From: DASRIA01 sp963816975
Lineage (GTDB): Bacteria; Actinomycetota; Thermoleophilia; Solirubrobacterales; JBBDJG01
Assembly (NCBI GenBank): GCA_963816975.1
Contig: CAWFMD010000006.1
Location: 62,001-126,000 of the forward strand
Direction: 5' to 3'
Length of the DNA: 64,000 nucleotides
How positions within the stretch are numbered: the stretch's first letter is position 1; each line of letters starts with the position of its first letter. Positions 15,413-23,670 of this stretch are shown in pieces. The translations under genes were made by a program, and so were the position numbers. The notes under the pieces are model-generated. The model saw nothing but the letters and a program-made list of their open reading frames with translations. It did not search any database and was not told where the DNA came from.

Positions 15413-18040
15413 GTGGGCCTGACGCTGGCGCTGGCGCCGGCACTCGGACACGGCGACGCCCAAGCGCCGCACGCCCCGCATGCCGGAACGGCCGACACGC
15501 CGGCTGGAGAGCGGTGGCTGCGTGACTTCGAGACGCGCACGCTGGGCCCGGCGCACGCCGCCGAGCACGCACAGATGCGCGCGCTTGCGAACGCGCACGC
15601 GGCCGCCGCACAGGGGTCGCCCGCGGCAGCGGCGGCGGCCAACGAGGAAGCTGCGACCGCGGGGCCGATCCAGGCCGCGGCGGTCAGCACCGATCCCGCG
15701 CAGGTCGGGCAGTGGACGCCCAAGTTCTCGATTCCCGGCGTCGCCGTGCACGCGGTGATGCTGCACACCGGCAAGGTTCTGTACTTCACCGGCACCACCT
15801 CCGGCCGCGCGTTCCTGCTCGACCCGGTCGCGCAGACCACGCGCGCGGTGTACCCGCCGAAGGTCCCCGGCGGCGAGGACGAGCCGGCCAACATCTTCTG
15901 CGCGGGCCAGTCGTTCCTCGACGACGGCACGGTGATCGTGATGGGCGGCACCGTCGGGCGCAGGGAGGGCCTGAACACGATCTTCCTGTTCGACCCGGTC
16001 ACCGAAACCTGGCGCCAGGGAGCGAACATGCGGCATGGCCGCTGGTACCCGACCCAGGTACTGCTCGCGGACGGGCGCACGATCGTGATGGACGGCCTCG
16101 ACGAGCGCGGCGAGCCGCACGTCAATGCGCAGATCGAGAGCTACACTCCCGGCCTCGACTTCGTGACGCTGCTGAGCGTGCGCGGGCAGGCGGACCATCC
16201 CCCGGCGGGCGGCCTCTACCCGCACATGTTCCAGATGCCGAGCGGCCGCGTGCTGGTCGCCGGCCCGGAGCCGAGCGACAGCTGGTTCTTGAGGGTGAGC
16301 AACATCGGAGCGCTCTCGTGGGAGGAGGCGCCCGACCCGGTTCGCCACACCTTCGGGAGCGGCGTCCTGCTCCCAGGTACCGCAAGCGGCTCGACGCGGG
16401 TTGCGTTGATCGGGGGCGTGGACCGCGACGCTCTCCCGGACACGGGCACCTCCACCCCGCTGCCGATCGTCCAGACCTTCGACGAAGCCGACCCGGCCGC
16501 GGGCTGGGCCACTGCGCCGCCGCTGAATTACGGGCGCGCGCACCACAACACCGTGCAGCTGCCGGACCGCTCGATGGTCACCGTCGGCGGCGGCTACGGG
16601 ATCCTCAACGGCAACCGGCGTGCGGGCGACCCGGCGATCCACCGCAACGTCGAGCTCTACGACCCGGCCAGTGGTCAGTGGACCCTCGGCCCGGCGCAGG
16701 ACGAGCTGCGCACCTACCACTCGACCGCACTGCTGCTGCCCGACGGCCGCGTGCTGTCCGCCGGCGACGACGGCTACGGCGGCAGCTCCAACGACACCGC
16801 CGAGATCTACGAGCCGCCCTACCTGTTCCGGGGCGCGCGTCCGACGATCCAGGCGGCCCCGAGCTCGATCGAGTACGGCCAGTCCTTCACAGTGGACACC
16901 TCATCCGACGCCACGCAGGCGGTGCTGATGGCGCCGGCGGCGGTCACGCACGCGAACGACATGAGCCAGCGCAACGTGCCACTCACCGCCACGGTGGGGC
17001 CGGCCGGGCGGCTGACCGTGACGGCGCCGGCGAGGCCCGAGCTTGCGCCGCCCACCTACTACATGCTGTTCGTGCTGAACGACGACGGCGTGCCCTCGGT
17101 GGCGAAGTTCGTGCGCCTCAGGTTCGGCGCCGGCGCCGGCCCGCCGAACACGGTGATCGACTCGGGTCCCCCCGCGGAAACGCAGTCCGCGTCGGCGACG
17201 TTCCAATTCCACTCGACCGAGCATGGCGCCACGTTCCGCTGCAGGCTCGACGCCGGCGCCGCCGCCCCGTGCGCCTCTCCCTGGCCGCTGTCGGGCCTGG
17301 CCCCTGGAGCCCACACGTTCGAGGTGACCGCGATCGACGCGGGCGGCAACGCCGATCCGACCCCGGCGATCCACACGTGGACCGTCAACCCGGCCGCGCC
17401 GGACGACACGCCGCCCACGACCACCATCACCTATGGCCCGGTGTCGACGACGGCCAATACGGCGCGGTTCGAGTTCTCCGCGAGTGAGAACGGCTCGAGC
17501 TTCACGTGCCGGCTCGACGGCGGGGCGTGGAGCACCTGCTTCTCGCCCACCCACTACTCGGGACTGGGCGTCGGCTCGCACGCATTCAACGTGCGCGCCA
17601 CCGACGCCGCCGGGAACGTCGACCCCACGCCCGCGACCTGGTACTGGTCGGTCCTTTCGGGCGCCACGGCACTCGCCGCGCCACCGGCCGCCACGAGCCT
17701 CCGTGACTCGACTCCGCCCGCCGTCAAGTTGCGCGTCAGGCGCAAGCGCGGGCGATTGGTCCTCGACGTCAGGTGCCTGGGCGAGCCGTGCGCGGCCACC
17801 GCGTCCGGGCGGATCGTGGTGTCGGGCGCGGCGCGGGCCTTCAAGCTGCGGCCGGCTTCCGCCCAGATCGCCGGCGGCGGCCGCGCGCAACTCGACCTGC
17901 GCTTCCCGCAGCGGGCGGCGCGAGCCGTGCGGCGCGCGCTGCGCAGGCATCACAAGGTGCGGGTCCGGGTTGCGCTGATCGCACGGGACGCGGCCGGCAA
18001 CGCGGTCACCTCACGCCGCGCCGTTCGGGTCACTCGCTGA
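15413..18040 (+). CDS. Secreted copper radical oxidase (galactose/glyoxal oxidase family)
   Basis: 875 aa counted from the GTG at 15413. After an export signal and an Ala-rich linker comes a kelch propeller, then a galactose-oxidase-type E-set domain (DUF1929), two Ig-like repeats of about 90 residues (each with TFRCRLDxG or SFTCRLDGG, and GNxDPTP), and an Arg-rich beta tail. The active site of galactose oxidase looks complete: Cys163 (NIFCAGQ) and Tyr212 (RWYPTQ) for the thioether cofactor, Tyr435-His436 (TYHSTALLLPDGR) and His513 (THANDMSQR). Such enzymes oxidise alcohols or aldehydes with O2, giving H2O2. The GTG gives a signal peptide without basic residues; the frame stays open up to a CTG at 15341, which would add a basic n-region, so the true start is uncertain. 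Confidence 0.87.
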   Translation: MGLTLALAPALGHGDAQAPHAPHAGTADTPAGERWLRDFETRTLGPAHAAEHAQMRALANAHAAAAQGSPAAAAAANEEAATAGPIQAAAVSTDPAQVGQWTPKFSIPGVAVHAVMLHTGKVLYFTGTTSGRAFLLDPVAQTTRAVYPPKVPGGEDEPANIFCAGQSFLDDGTVIVMGGTVGRREGLNTIFLFDPVTETWRQGANMRHGRWYPTQVLLADGRTIVMDGLDERGEPHVNAQIESYTPGLDFVTLLSVRGQADHPPAGGLYPHMFQMPSGRVLVAGPEPSDSWFLRVSNIGALSWEEAPDPVRHTFGSGVLLPGTASGSTRVALIGGVDRDALPDTGTSTPLPIVQTFDEADPAAGWATAPPLNYGRAHHNTVQLPDRSMVTVGGGYGILNGNRRAGDPAIHRNVELYDPASGQWTLGPAQDELRTYHSTALLLPDGRVLSAGDDGYGGSSNDTAEIYEPPYLFRGARPTIQAAPSSIEYGQSFTVDTSSDATQAVLMAPAAVTHANDMSQRNVPLTATVGPAGRLTVTAPARPELAPPTYYMLFVLNDDGVPSVAKFVRLRFGAGAGPPNTVIDSGPPAETQSASATFQFHSTEHGATFRCRLDAGAAAPCASPWPLSGLAPGAHTFEVTAIDAGGNADPTPAIHTWTVNPAAPDDTPPTTTITYGPVSTTANTARFEFSASENGSSFTCRLDGGAWSTCFSPTHYSGLGVGSHAFNVRATDAAGNVDPTPATWYWSVLSGATALAAPPAATSLRDSTPPAVKLRVRRKRGRLVLDVRCLGEPCAATASGRIVVSGAARAFKLRPASAQIAGGGRAQLDLRFPQRAARAVRRALRRHHKVRVRVALIARDAAGNAVTSRRAVRVTR

Positions 18041-18089
18041 CGCTCGTTGAGCGCTCGGGCTTCTCGGCCGCTCTAGAATCACCGCTCCC

Positions 18090-18161
18090 GGGCGCGTAGC
18101 TCAGCGGGAGAGCGCTCGCTTCACACGCGAGAGGTCGCTGGTTCGATCCCAGCCGCGCCCA
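18090..18161 (+). tRNA. tRNA-Val (anticodon CAC)
   Basis: 72 nt cloverleaf. Acceptor GGGCGCG pairs with CGCGCCC and the discriminator is A. The D arm is GCTCAGCGGGAGAGC, the anticodon stem CTCGC/GCGAG encloses TTCACAC (anticodon CAC), and the T arm is CTGGTTCGATCCCAG. CCA is not encoded. A TAGAAT -10-like hexamer lies at 18074-18079. Confidence 0.96.
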
Positions 18162-18346
18162 TCCTCCAAAAAGGTGCGCAGGGATACTATGGTGGGGATC
18201 CGTGCTCGGCCGTGTGGGCCGGACCGGAGGGGAGCGCAGTGGTCGCAACGCAAGCGACGGTGAGTTCTACGACCGCCACCCATGTGCGGCGTTCGCCGAG
18301 CCTCGCCCAGGGCGACGGCGGTTACCAAGGCAGTACGCTCCGACCG

Positions 18347-20650
18347 ATGCTCCGGGGGACCACCGTGAGGCGAGCGCTGTTCGCCCGGAGCGCTGCCTCG
18401 CTGGCCGTGGCGGTCGCGCTCCTTGCCCACGCCGCCGTTGCCAGCGCCAACCACTCCTCCGTCGAGCGAGTCTCGACGGGTACGGTGAACGGCGGCTTCT
18501 ACGGCGCGACCTTCGAAGGCGCCACGGCGGACGGCGCACGGGTGTTCTTCGAGACGGACGAGCCGCTCGAGGCGGGCGACTCGGACACGTGCCAGGATCC
18601 CCCCGATCCCCCGTTCCCCGACCCCCCGCCCAGGCCGTGCCGGGACATCTACGAGCGCTTCGGCGGGACGACGACCCGGATCTCGACCGGCCCGGCGGGC
18701 GGCAACGGCGCTTCCGACGCCACCTTCCGGGGCTCCTCGGCGGACGGCGCGAAGGTGTTCTTCCAGACGGCCGAGTCCCTCGTCGCAGGCGACACCGACA
18801 CCAAGCTCGACGTCTACGAGCGCTCCGGCGGGACGACGACCCGGATCTCGACCGGTCCGGCGGGCGGCAACGGCGCCTTCGACGCGACCTTCGCGGGCGC
18901 CTCCGCGGACGGGACCCGTGTGTTCTTCTACACCACCGAGCCGCTCGCGGCCGGCGACACGGACACCGCCAGCGACATCTACGAGCGCGCCGGCGGCACG
19001 ACGACCCGGATCTCGACGGGCCCCTCGGGCGGCAACAGCAACGACAGCGCGTCCTTCCTGGGCGCCTCCACGGACGGCGCGCGGGTGTTCTTCCTGACCT
19101 TCGAGCAGCTCGAGGCAGGCGACGCGGACCTCCAGTACGACATCTACGAGCGCTTCGGCGGGGCGACGACCCGGATCTCGACCGGCCCCGCGGGCGGCAA
19201 CGGCGCCCACAGCGCGACCTTCAATGGCGCCTCCGCGGACGGCACACGGGTGTTCTTCATGACCAGGGAGTCGCTCCTGGCAGAGGACACCGACACGGGC
19301 TGCACCAACGGCGGCGGCTGCGAGGACATCTACGAGCGCTCCGGCGGGACGCTGACCCGGATCTCGATCGGCCTCGGGGGCGGCAACGGCTCCTTCCCCG
19401 CGGTCTTCGACGGCGCCAGCACGGACTGGACGCGGGTGTTCTTCTCGACCGCCGAGCCGCTCGCAGCCGGCGACACGGACACCCGGATCGACCTCTACGA
19501 GCGCTCCGGCGGGACGACGACGCGGATCTCGACCGGACCCACGGGCGGCAACGGCGACTTCACCAATTTCTTCAGGGGCGCCTCCGCGGACGGCACCCGG
19601 GTGCTCTTCTACACCTATGAGCCGCTCGACGCCGGCGACACGGACAGCCGCCTCGACCTCTACGAGCGTTCCGGCACGACGACGGCCCGGATCTCGACCG
19701 GTCCGGCGGGCGGCAACGGCCCCTTCGACGTGAGCTTCGCCCGCGGCGCCTCCGCAGACGGCACTCGGGTGTTCTTCTCGACCGCCGAGCCGCTCGCGGC
19801 GGGCGACACGGACACCCGCCTCGATATCTACGAGCGCTTCAACGGGACGACGACGCTGATCTCGACGGGTCCAGCGGGGGGCAACGGCGACTTCGGCGCG
19901 AGTTTCAGCGGCGCCTCCGCGGACGGCACGCGTGTGTTCTTCGAGACTTTCGAGTCACTCGTGGCGGACGACACGAATGGGGCGCTGGACGTCTACGCGG
20001 CAAGGGTCAGGACCGGCTACGCGCGTCCCAAGGGCGCGACGCCACTCAGGGTGCCGCTGGTGATCGCCTACAAGGCGTGCGATCCAGGGAGCGCCAACCG
20101 CACGCACGGACCCCCGCTCGCGCACCCCTCCTGCGCCCCGCCCGTGGAGCAGTCGGACTGGGTCACGACCGCCACCGCCGACGCCAACGGCCAGGCCACG
20201 CGGTTCCTGGGCTCGGTGCGCTTCGGCACCCTGGTCGGCGATCCCGCCACATCCGCCGATGAAGCCGACCTGAAGATCGCGGTGCAGATCACGGACGTGC
20301 GGCGTAGGGACGATCTGACCGACTACTTGGGCGAGGTCGAGGCGAACACGGTCTTGCGGATCACGGACCGCTTCAACGCGAACGCGCCGGGTGGCGGTGG
20401 CGACCCGGCCACCATGATCGACATCCCCCTCCCGGTCGCCGCGCAGTGCAGCGGGACGGCCGACCCCACCATCGGCTCGACCTGCGCGATCGTGACCACG
20501 TTCGACGCGCTCGTGCCCGCCGCGGTCAAGGAGGGCAAGCGCGCGATCTGGGAGTTCGGTCAGGTCTTCGTCTCCGATGGCGGCGCGGACGGCGCGGTCG
20601 CGACGCATCCCAATGCGGTGTTCGCGCGTCAGGGGATCTTCGTCCCGTGA
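18347..20650 (+). CDS. Secreted tandem-repeat beta-propeller protein with QGIFVP C-terminal module
   Basis: 767 aa counted from ATG 18347. A GTG at 18365 preceded by GGGGGA is an equally good start and gives MRRALFARSAASLAVAVALL, a clean signal peptide. From about 18450 to 19990 the protein repeats a unit of about 52 residues nine or ten times, each with DIYERSGGTTTRISTGPAGG, GASADGTRVFF and EPLAAGDTDT; this resembles TolB/WD40-like (PD40) propeller blades. The last 210 residues (from about 20010, RPKGATPLRVPLV to RQGIFVP) form a separate domain shared with the protein ending at 62537. No catalytic motif is seen. Probably extracellular or surface bound. It follows tRNA-Val on the same strand; a TACTAT -10-like box at 18185-18190 could serve it. 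Confidence 0.82.
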   Translation: MLRGTTVRRALFARSAASLAVAVALLAHAAVASANHSSVERVSTGTVNGGFYGATFEGATADGARVFFETDEPLEAGDSDTCQDPPDPPFPDPPPRPCRDIYERFGGTTTRISTGPAGGNGASDATFRGSSADGAKVFFQTAESLVAGDTDTKLDVYERSGGTTTRISTGPAGGNGAFDATFAGASADGTRVFFYTTEPLAAGDTDTASDIYERAGGTTTRISTGPSGGNSNDSASFLGASTDGARVFFLTFEQLEAGDADLQYDIYERFGGATTRISTGPAGGNGAHSATFNGASADGTRVFFMTRESLLAEDTDTGCTNGGGCEDIYERSGGTLTRISIGLGGGNGSFPAVFDGASTDWTRVFFSTAEPLAAGDTDTRIDLYERSGGTTTRISTGPTGGNGDFTNFFRGASADGTRVLFYTYEPLDAGDTDSRLDLYERSGTTTARISTGPAGGNGPFDVSFARGASADGTRVFFSTAEPLAAGDTDTRLDIYERFNGTTTLISTGPAGGNGDFGASFSGASADGTRVFFETFESLVADDTNGALDVYAARVRTGYARPKGATPLRVPLVIAYKACDPGSANRTHGPPLAHPSCAPPVEQSDWVTTATADANGQATRFLGSVRFGTLVGDPATSADEADLKIAVQITDVRRRDDLTDYLGEVEANTVLRITDRFNANAPGGGGDPATMIDIPLPVAAQCSGTADPTIGSTCAIVTTFDALVPAAVKEGKRAIWEFGQVFVSDGGADGAVATHPNAVFARQGIFVP

Positions 20651-20722
20651 CGGAGTCCTGGCTCGGCCCGTAATAGCCGCCCTAGCGCGCACCGAGCCCG
20701 TTCGGTCGCGCGGCTCGAGTGT

Positions 20723-21229
20723 TCAGGTCAGCGGCGCTACCGCAAAGCCAACGCCGAAGCGCTCGCACCATACGACCGCACTGCGAAAGCCCTCGAGATC
20801 CACCTCGGCAGGAATCTCGTAGTTCTGGTCGCCGATGTTGCCTTTCAGGTCGCCGAGCTTTACGACGGCGTCGTCGAAGGCACTCTCGTCGCTCGTGGCC
20901 GGCGCGGGCGACAGGTAGACCTTCAGATCGGGGCCGTTGCTGACGTCGAGGTCCTCGAAGCGCAGGTAGCGTCTTTCACCGGCGTCGATCAGCAGCGCCG
21001 TTCCCGACGCACCGTGGGCGAGACCACGGAAGGAGCCGCGGCCGAGGGTGCTCGTCTCACCGGCGGCCTGCTGCGCCGCTGCAACGGGCAGTGCCTCGTT
21101 CACCTTGTCGTCGAACAGGAGCGCCTGCGGCTCGAAGAACAGCAGCACGAAGGCGATCGCTCCCGTTGCCGCGAGCGCGAGAATCCCAGCCACGCGCGGG
21201 TGGCGCGTGACGATGCCGGGCAGTCGCAT
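20723..21229 (-). CDS. Membrane-anchored DM13-domain protein
   Basis: 168 aa. The start at 21229 (MRLPGIVTRHPRVAG) gives a basic segment followed by one transmembrane helix (ILALAATGAIAFVLLFF). The rest is an extracytoplasmic DM13 domain: GRGSFRGLAHGASGTALLID, LRFEDLDVSNGPDLKVYLS and the terminal VVWCERFGVGFAVAPL with the conserved Cys. DM13 domains are proposed to take part in redox or electron-transfer reactions at the cell surface. An in-frame ATG at 21424 would add 65 residues without family resemblance. It converges with the propeller gene, leaving a 72-base gap. Molecular role unknown. Confidence 0.85.
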   Translation of the reverse strand: MRLPGIVTRHPRVAGILALAATGAIAFVLLFFEPQALLFDDKVNEALPVAAAQQAAGETSTLGRGSFRGLAHGASGTALLIDAGERRYLRFEDLDVSNGPDLKVYLSPAPATSDESAFDDAVVKLGDLKGNIGDQNYEIPAEVDLEGFRSAVVWCERFGVGFAVAPLT

Positions 21230-21356
21230 GCGATCACCATAGGCCTGCGTGCTTGCGAATTGGTTACGAGCTGCCGGGCTTTCTGCTGGGAATCGCTGTG
21301 CGGCGGATCTCATATGAGACGTACAATCGCTCGAAAGCGATCGTGGAGGAGCTGCC

Positions 21357-21635
21357 ATGTACGTACGTGTCGTCCGGTTCACCGACGTGAGCGCTGAGCG
21401 GATCAAGGGAGTCTTGGCCCGCATCGAGGAGTCCGGCGGGCCGCCTCCCGACGTTCCCGCGACCGGGCTGAAGATGCTGGTCGACGAAGCTCAAGGAACG
21501 GCGGTGGTGCTCCAGTACTTCGCGACGGAGGAGGACCTGAAGGCGGGCGCCGCGGCGTTCAGCGCCATGGACCCCTCCGATACGCCGGGGACGCGCGCCT
21601 CGGTCGACATGTGCGAGCTCAAGCTCGAGCGGTAG
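21357..21635 (+). CDS. ABM-like dimeric alpha/beta-barrel protein
   Basis: 92 aa with a strong ribosome binding site (GGAGGAGCTGCC) directly before ATG 21357. The pattern beta (MYVRVVRF), helix (AERIKGVLARI), beta (GLKMLVDEAQGTAVVLQYF), helix (EEDLKAGAAAFSAM), beta (SVDMCELKLE) matches small antibiotic-biosynthesis-monooxygenase-like ferredoxin-fold proteins. Many of these lack known substrates, and no cofactor residue can be assigned. It is followed by a YciI-like and a SnoaL-like gene on the same strand, a set of small stress or metabolite-handling folds often found together. Confidence 0.75.
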   Translation: MYVRVVRFTDVSAERIKGVLARIEESGGPPPDVPATGLKMLVDEAQGTAVVLQYFATEEDLKAGAAAFSAMDPSDTPGTRASVDMCELKLER

Positions 21636-21756
21636 TCGTCCCAGCAGGTGCCTCGCAATCAGTGGAGGCCTCGCGCCGCTCCGCACCCCGGACGGGAGCT
21701 ATCGACTCCACAACACATTCCACTACCTGATCGCCCGAGCCTGAGGGAGGCCGAAG

Positions 21757-22086
21757 ATGAGCTACTTCGCCGTCATCCGCGAAGCGGGACCGTCCTGGAC
21801 GGACGGAAAAGGCATCGCCGAACAGCCGGCTGTGAGCGACCACGGGGCGTTCATGAACGCGCGCGCAGATGAGGGCTTCGTGCTCCTGGCCGGGCCGCTC
21901 GCCGGCAGCGAGCACGGGCGCCTGCGCGCGCTGGTGATCGTGATCGCCGACAGCGAAGCGGAGATCCACCGCCGTTTCGCCGACGACCCCTGGGTGCGCA
22001 CCGAGCGACTCGTGACGACGAGCATCGAGCCGTGGAACGTCTTCGCGGGCGCAGGGCGACTCTCGAACGCTCCCGCCGCCACATGA
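21757..22086 (+). CDS. YciI-family protein
   Basis: 109 aa with the YciI ferredoxin-like fold. It begins YFAVIREAGPSW, has a central DHGAFMNARADEGFVLLAGPL, where the family's His-Asp-containing site lies (SDHGAF), and ends with DPWVRTERLVTTSIEPWNVF. YciI relatives are small enzymes or binding proteins of mostly unknown substrate (one paralogue family dechlorinates). A GAGGGAGG-type ribosome site sits about 10 bases before ATG 21757. It lies between the ABM-like and SnoaL-like genes. Confidence 0.85.
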   Translation: MSYFAVIREAGPSWTDGKGIAEQPAVSDHGAFMNARADEGFVLLAGPLAGSEHGRLRALVIVIADSEAEIHRRFADDPWVRTERLVTTSIEPWNVFAGAGRLSNAPAAT

Positions 22087-22101
22087 GTAGGCGGACTCAC
22101 C

Positions 22102-22470
22102 GTGCGGGCCGGCGACGCGCGCAGGCAGGACATCCCTGGCATCTCGGCCTGCTTCAACGATGAGATCGTGGTGGATTTCTCCAATTCCGAAGGGCCATTC
22201 GCCGGCATCTACAGTGGGCGGGACGCTGTGATCCGGTTCTGTCGGTCTTATGGGAGGCGTGGGACGAGGTCACCTTTGCCGTTCATCGAGTGCGGTGACG
22301 AGTGTCTGGTCACGGCGGATGCACCTTGTGCCAAAGGAAGGGCCAGCGGCATCAGCGTCGAGGCCCATGTCGCGAACCTCTGGAGCTTCCGCGACGGCAG
22401 GGTCTCGCGATGCACGCTGTTTCAGACGACGGATGAGGCGCTCGAAGCCGCGGGTGTATCGAGGTCATAG
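22102..22470 (+). CDS. SnoaL-like (NTF2-fold) protein, N-terminus short
   Basis: 122 aa with NTF2-fold features: DEIVVDFSNSEGPFAGIYSGRDAVIRFCRSY in the first half and VEAHVANLWSFRDGRVSRCTLFQTTDEALEAAGV at the end. The usual first helix (xNVExVRRxYEAFN) is missing. The GTG start at 22102 is weak, with no ribosome binding site, so the gene may be N-terminally eroded. Interestingly, 24 codons resembling that missing helix appear just after its stop. Substrate unknown. Confidence 0.6.
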   Translation: MRAGDARRQDIPGISACFNDEIVVDFSNSEGPFAGIYSGRDAVIRFCRSYGRRGTRSPLPFIECGDECLVTADAPCAKGRASGISVEAHVANLWSFRDGRVSRCTLFQTTDEALEAAGVSRS

Positions 22471-22545
22471 ATGGTGGATCGTGTCGACCTGGTCCGCCGG
22501 TTCTACGATCCCACGGCCGACGGCGCGACGGCGCTGACGCCTTAA
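22471..22545 (+). pseudogene. Short remnant of a second SnoaL-like gene
   Basis: 24 codons start with ATG one base after the preceding stop codon and read MVDRVDLVRRFYDPTADGA before ending at a TAA. This matches the first helix of SnoaL/NTF2-like proteins (xxVxLVRRFYDA) but nothing of the core follows. It looks like a deletion remnant, possibly from an unequal exchange within a former tandem pair. A terminator hairpin follows 5 bases later. Confidence 0.45.
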
Positions 22546-22549
22546 CGCA

Positions 22550-22579
22550 AGACGGCCCACACTTCCGTGCAGGCCGTCT
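22550..22579. terminator. Bidirectional terminator hairpin
   Basis: Perfect inverted repeat AGACGGCC / GGCCGTCT around a 14-base loop. It lies between the rightward SnoaL-like genes and the leftward secreted-protein gene ending at 22619, so it can serve both directions. There is no long T tract, as is common in GC-rich actinobacteria. Confidence 0.7.
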
Positions 22580-22618
22580 CGTCGATACTGGGCCTCTCAG
22601 CCAGTCAGATGCTGCGAG

Positions 22619-23356
22619 CTAGCAATCGCCACCTTGGATCTGGCCCGCAGGATATGTGTTGCCGGAGGCCGTGAACGGCAGCGTGTTCTGCATGCATGTG
22701 AGCGTGCCACTGATGATGTTGTTGTTCTCCACGAACTTCATCGATGGACCGCTGTTCTTGTTCACCGTCAGGTCGTTCTCGACGCCGTTGCCGCGCACGA
22801 TCAGCTCCACGTCGGTCACGTTCTGGGCGATCTTGAGGTTGTGCTGCACGTCGTTTCCGGCGCAGTCGATTGTCGCCGGGTCGCCGATCAGGATGTCGCT
22901 GCCGCTCTTCGTGACCTTCATGTCGTGCCCCACCGTCATGCCGCAGACGTTGACCGTCCCGAAGGTCGTCGGCACGCCGTCGACGATGACGTCGTGGCTG
23001 ACGAGGCTGTCGAACGCGAACAGCTGCTCGGTGGCGTCTGCGGCTTTGAGATCACCGCCGACCGAGGCGCCGTCGTGCAGGTAAATGGTGGCGGCGCCCT
23101 TACCCCTGACGTTGTGGCCGACCGCGGCCCCGTCGATCTCGAGGTAGGCACCGGCAAAGGCCGTGACGTTATTCGTCACGATCGTGGAGCTTGTCACAAC
23201 GCAGGAGTTGCCGGGCGGCACGAAGACGTTTTTGAAAACGCCTGGGGCTGGGACACCGTTGCAGTTGACGAGATCCTGGGGTCCGGCCATCGCCGACGAC
23301 GCGGCCGCGAGCATGGCCACCGACACGATGCCGAGTGTGAGTAGCAGCTTCTTCAT
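22619..23356 (-). CDS. Secreted polymer-like beta-solenoid protein
   Basis: 245 aa. ATG 23356 has a good ribosome site (GGGAGG, 5-6 bases away) and a clear signal peptide (MKKLLLTLGIVSVAMLAAASSAMA). The mature part is a run of short, regularly spaced beta turns with Gly/His/Asn pairs (AVGHNVRGKG, ASVGGDLKAAD, SLVSHDVIVDG, TVGHDMKVTKSG, DVQHNLKIAQN, GVENDLTVNKN), as expected for a right-handed beta helix. Four to six cysteines may form disulphides. The coding sequence is less GC rich than its neighbours. Similar to secreted proteins of unknown function in soil actinobacteria; an extracellular structural or binding role is inferred only from the fold. Confidence 0.72.
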   Translation of the reverse strand: MKKLLLTLGIVSVAMLAAASSAMAGPQDLVNCNGVPAPGVFKNVFVPPGNSCVVTSSTIVTNNVTAFAGAYLEIDGAAVGHNVRGKGAATIYLHDGASVGGDLKAADATEQLFAFDSLVSHDVIVDGVPTTFGTVNVCGMTVGHDMKVTKSGSDILIGDPATIDCAGNDVQHNLKIAQNVTDVELIVRGNGVENDLTVNKNSGPSMKFVENNNIISGTLTCMQNTLPFTASGNTYPAGQIQGGDC

Positions 23357-23670
23357 GGAAACCTCCCGTAGACCCCGGCGTTGGCCCGCCCTCCCGGGCG
23401 ACGGTAAGACCTATGGGGCCGGCGCAGAGGCCGTGGCCAGGACCTGTGAGCCGTGACCAACGCCTGACGAGGAACGTCATCGCCGTCGCCGGGGGTGACG
23501 GCGCGCCGAGCGGCCGTGCGAGTGACCCTAACCGGCATCGCCGTCGGCCACAAGCAGCGGGGCGGGCCGACGCCGCGACCGGAAAAGCAGTGTCTCCCCT
23601 AGACCGCATGCAGTGGCGACCACGCCCCATCGTGTCCCCAGCCGACCGAAGCGGGCAGGTCCCCCAACAG
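23357..23670. other. Intergenic region without a recognisable gene
   Basis: 314 bases between two leftward genes. The first 30 bases hold the ribosome site of the beta-solenoid gene, and its promoter must lie further up, but no convincing -35/-10 pair was found. No hairpin, tRNA or conserved small reading frame was seen; the open frames here lack coding-type third-position bias and ribosome sites. Confidence 0.5.

Noticed and set aside
18450..19990. Tandem repeats considered as a CRISPR array
   Set aside because: The period is about 156 bases, in frame, with no non-repeat spacers and coding constraint throughout; it is a repeat protein.
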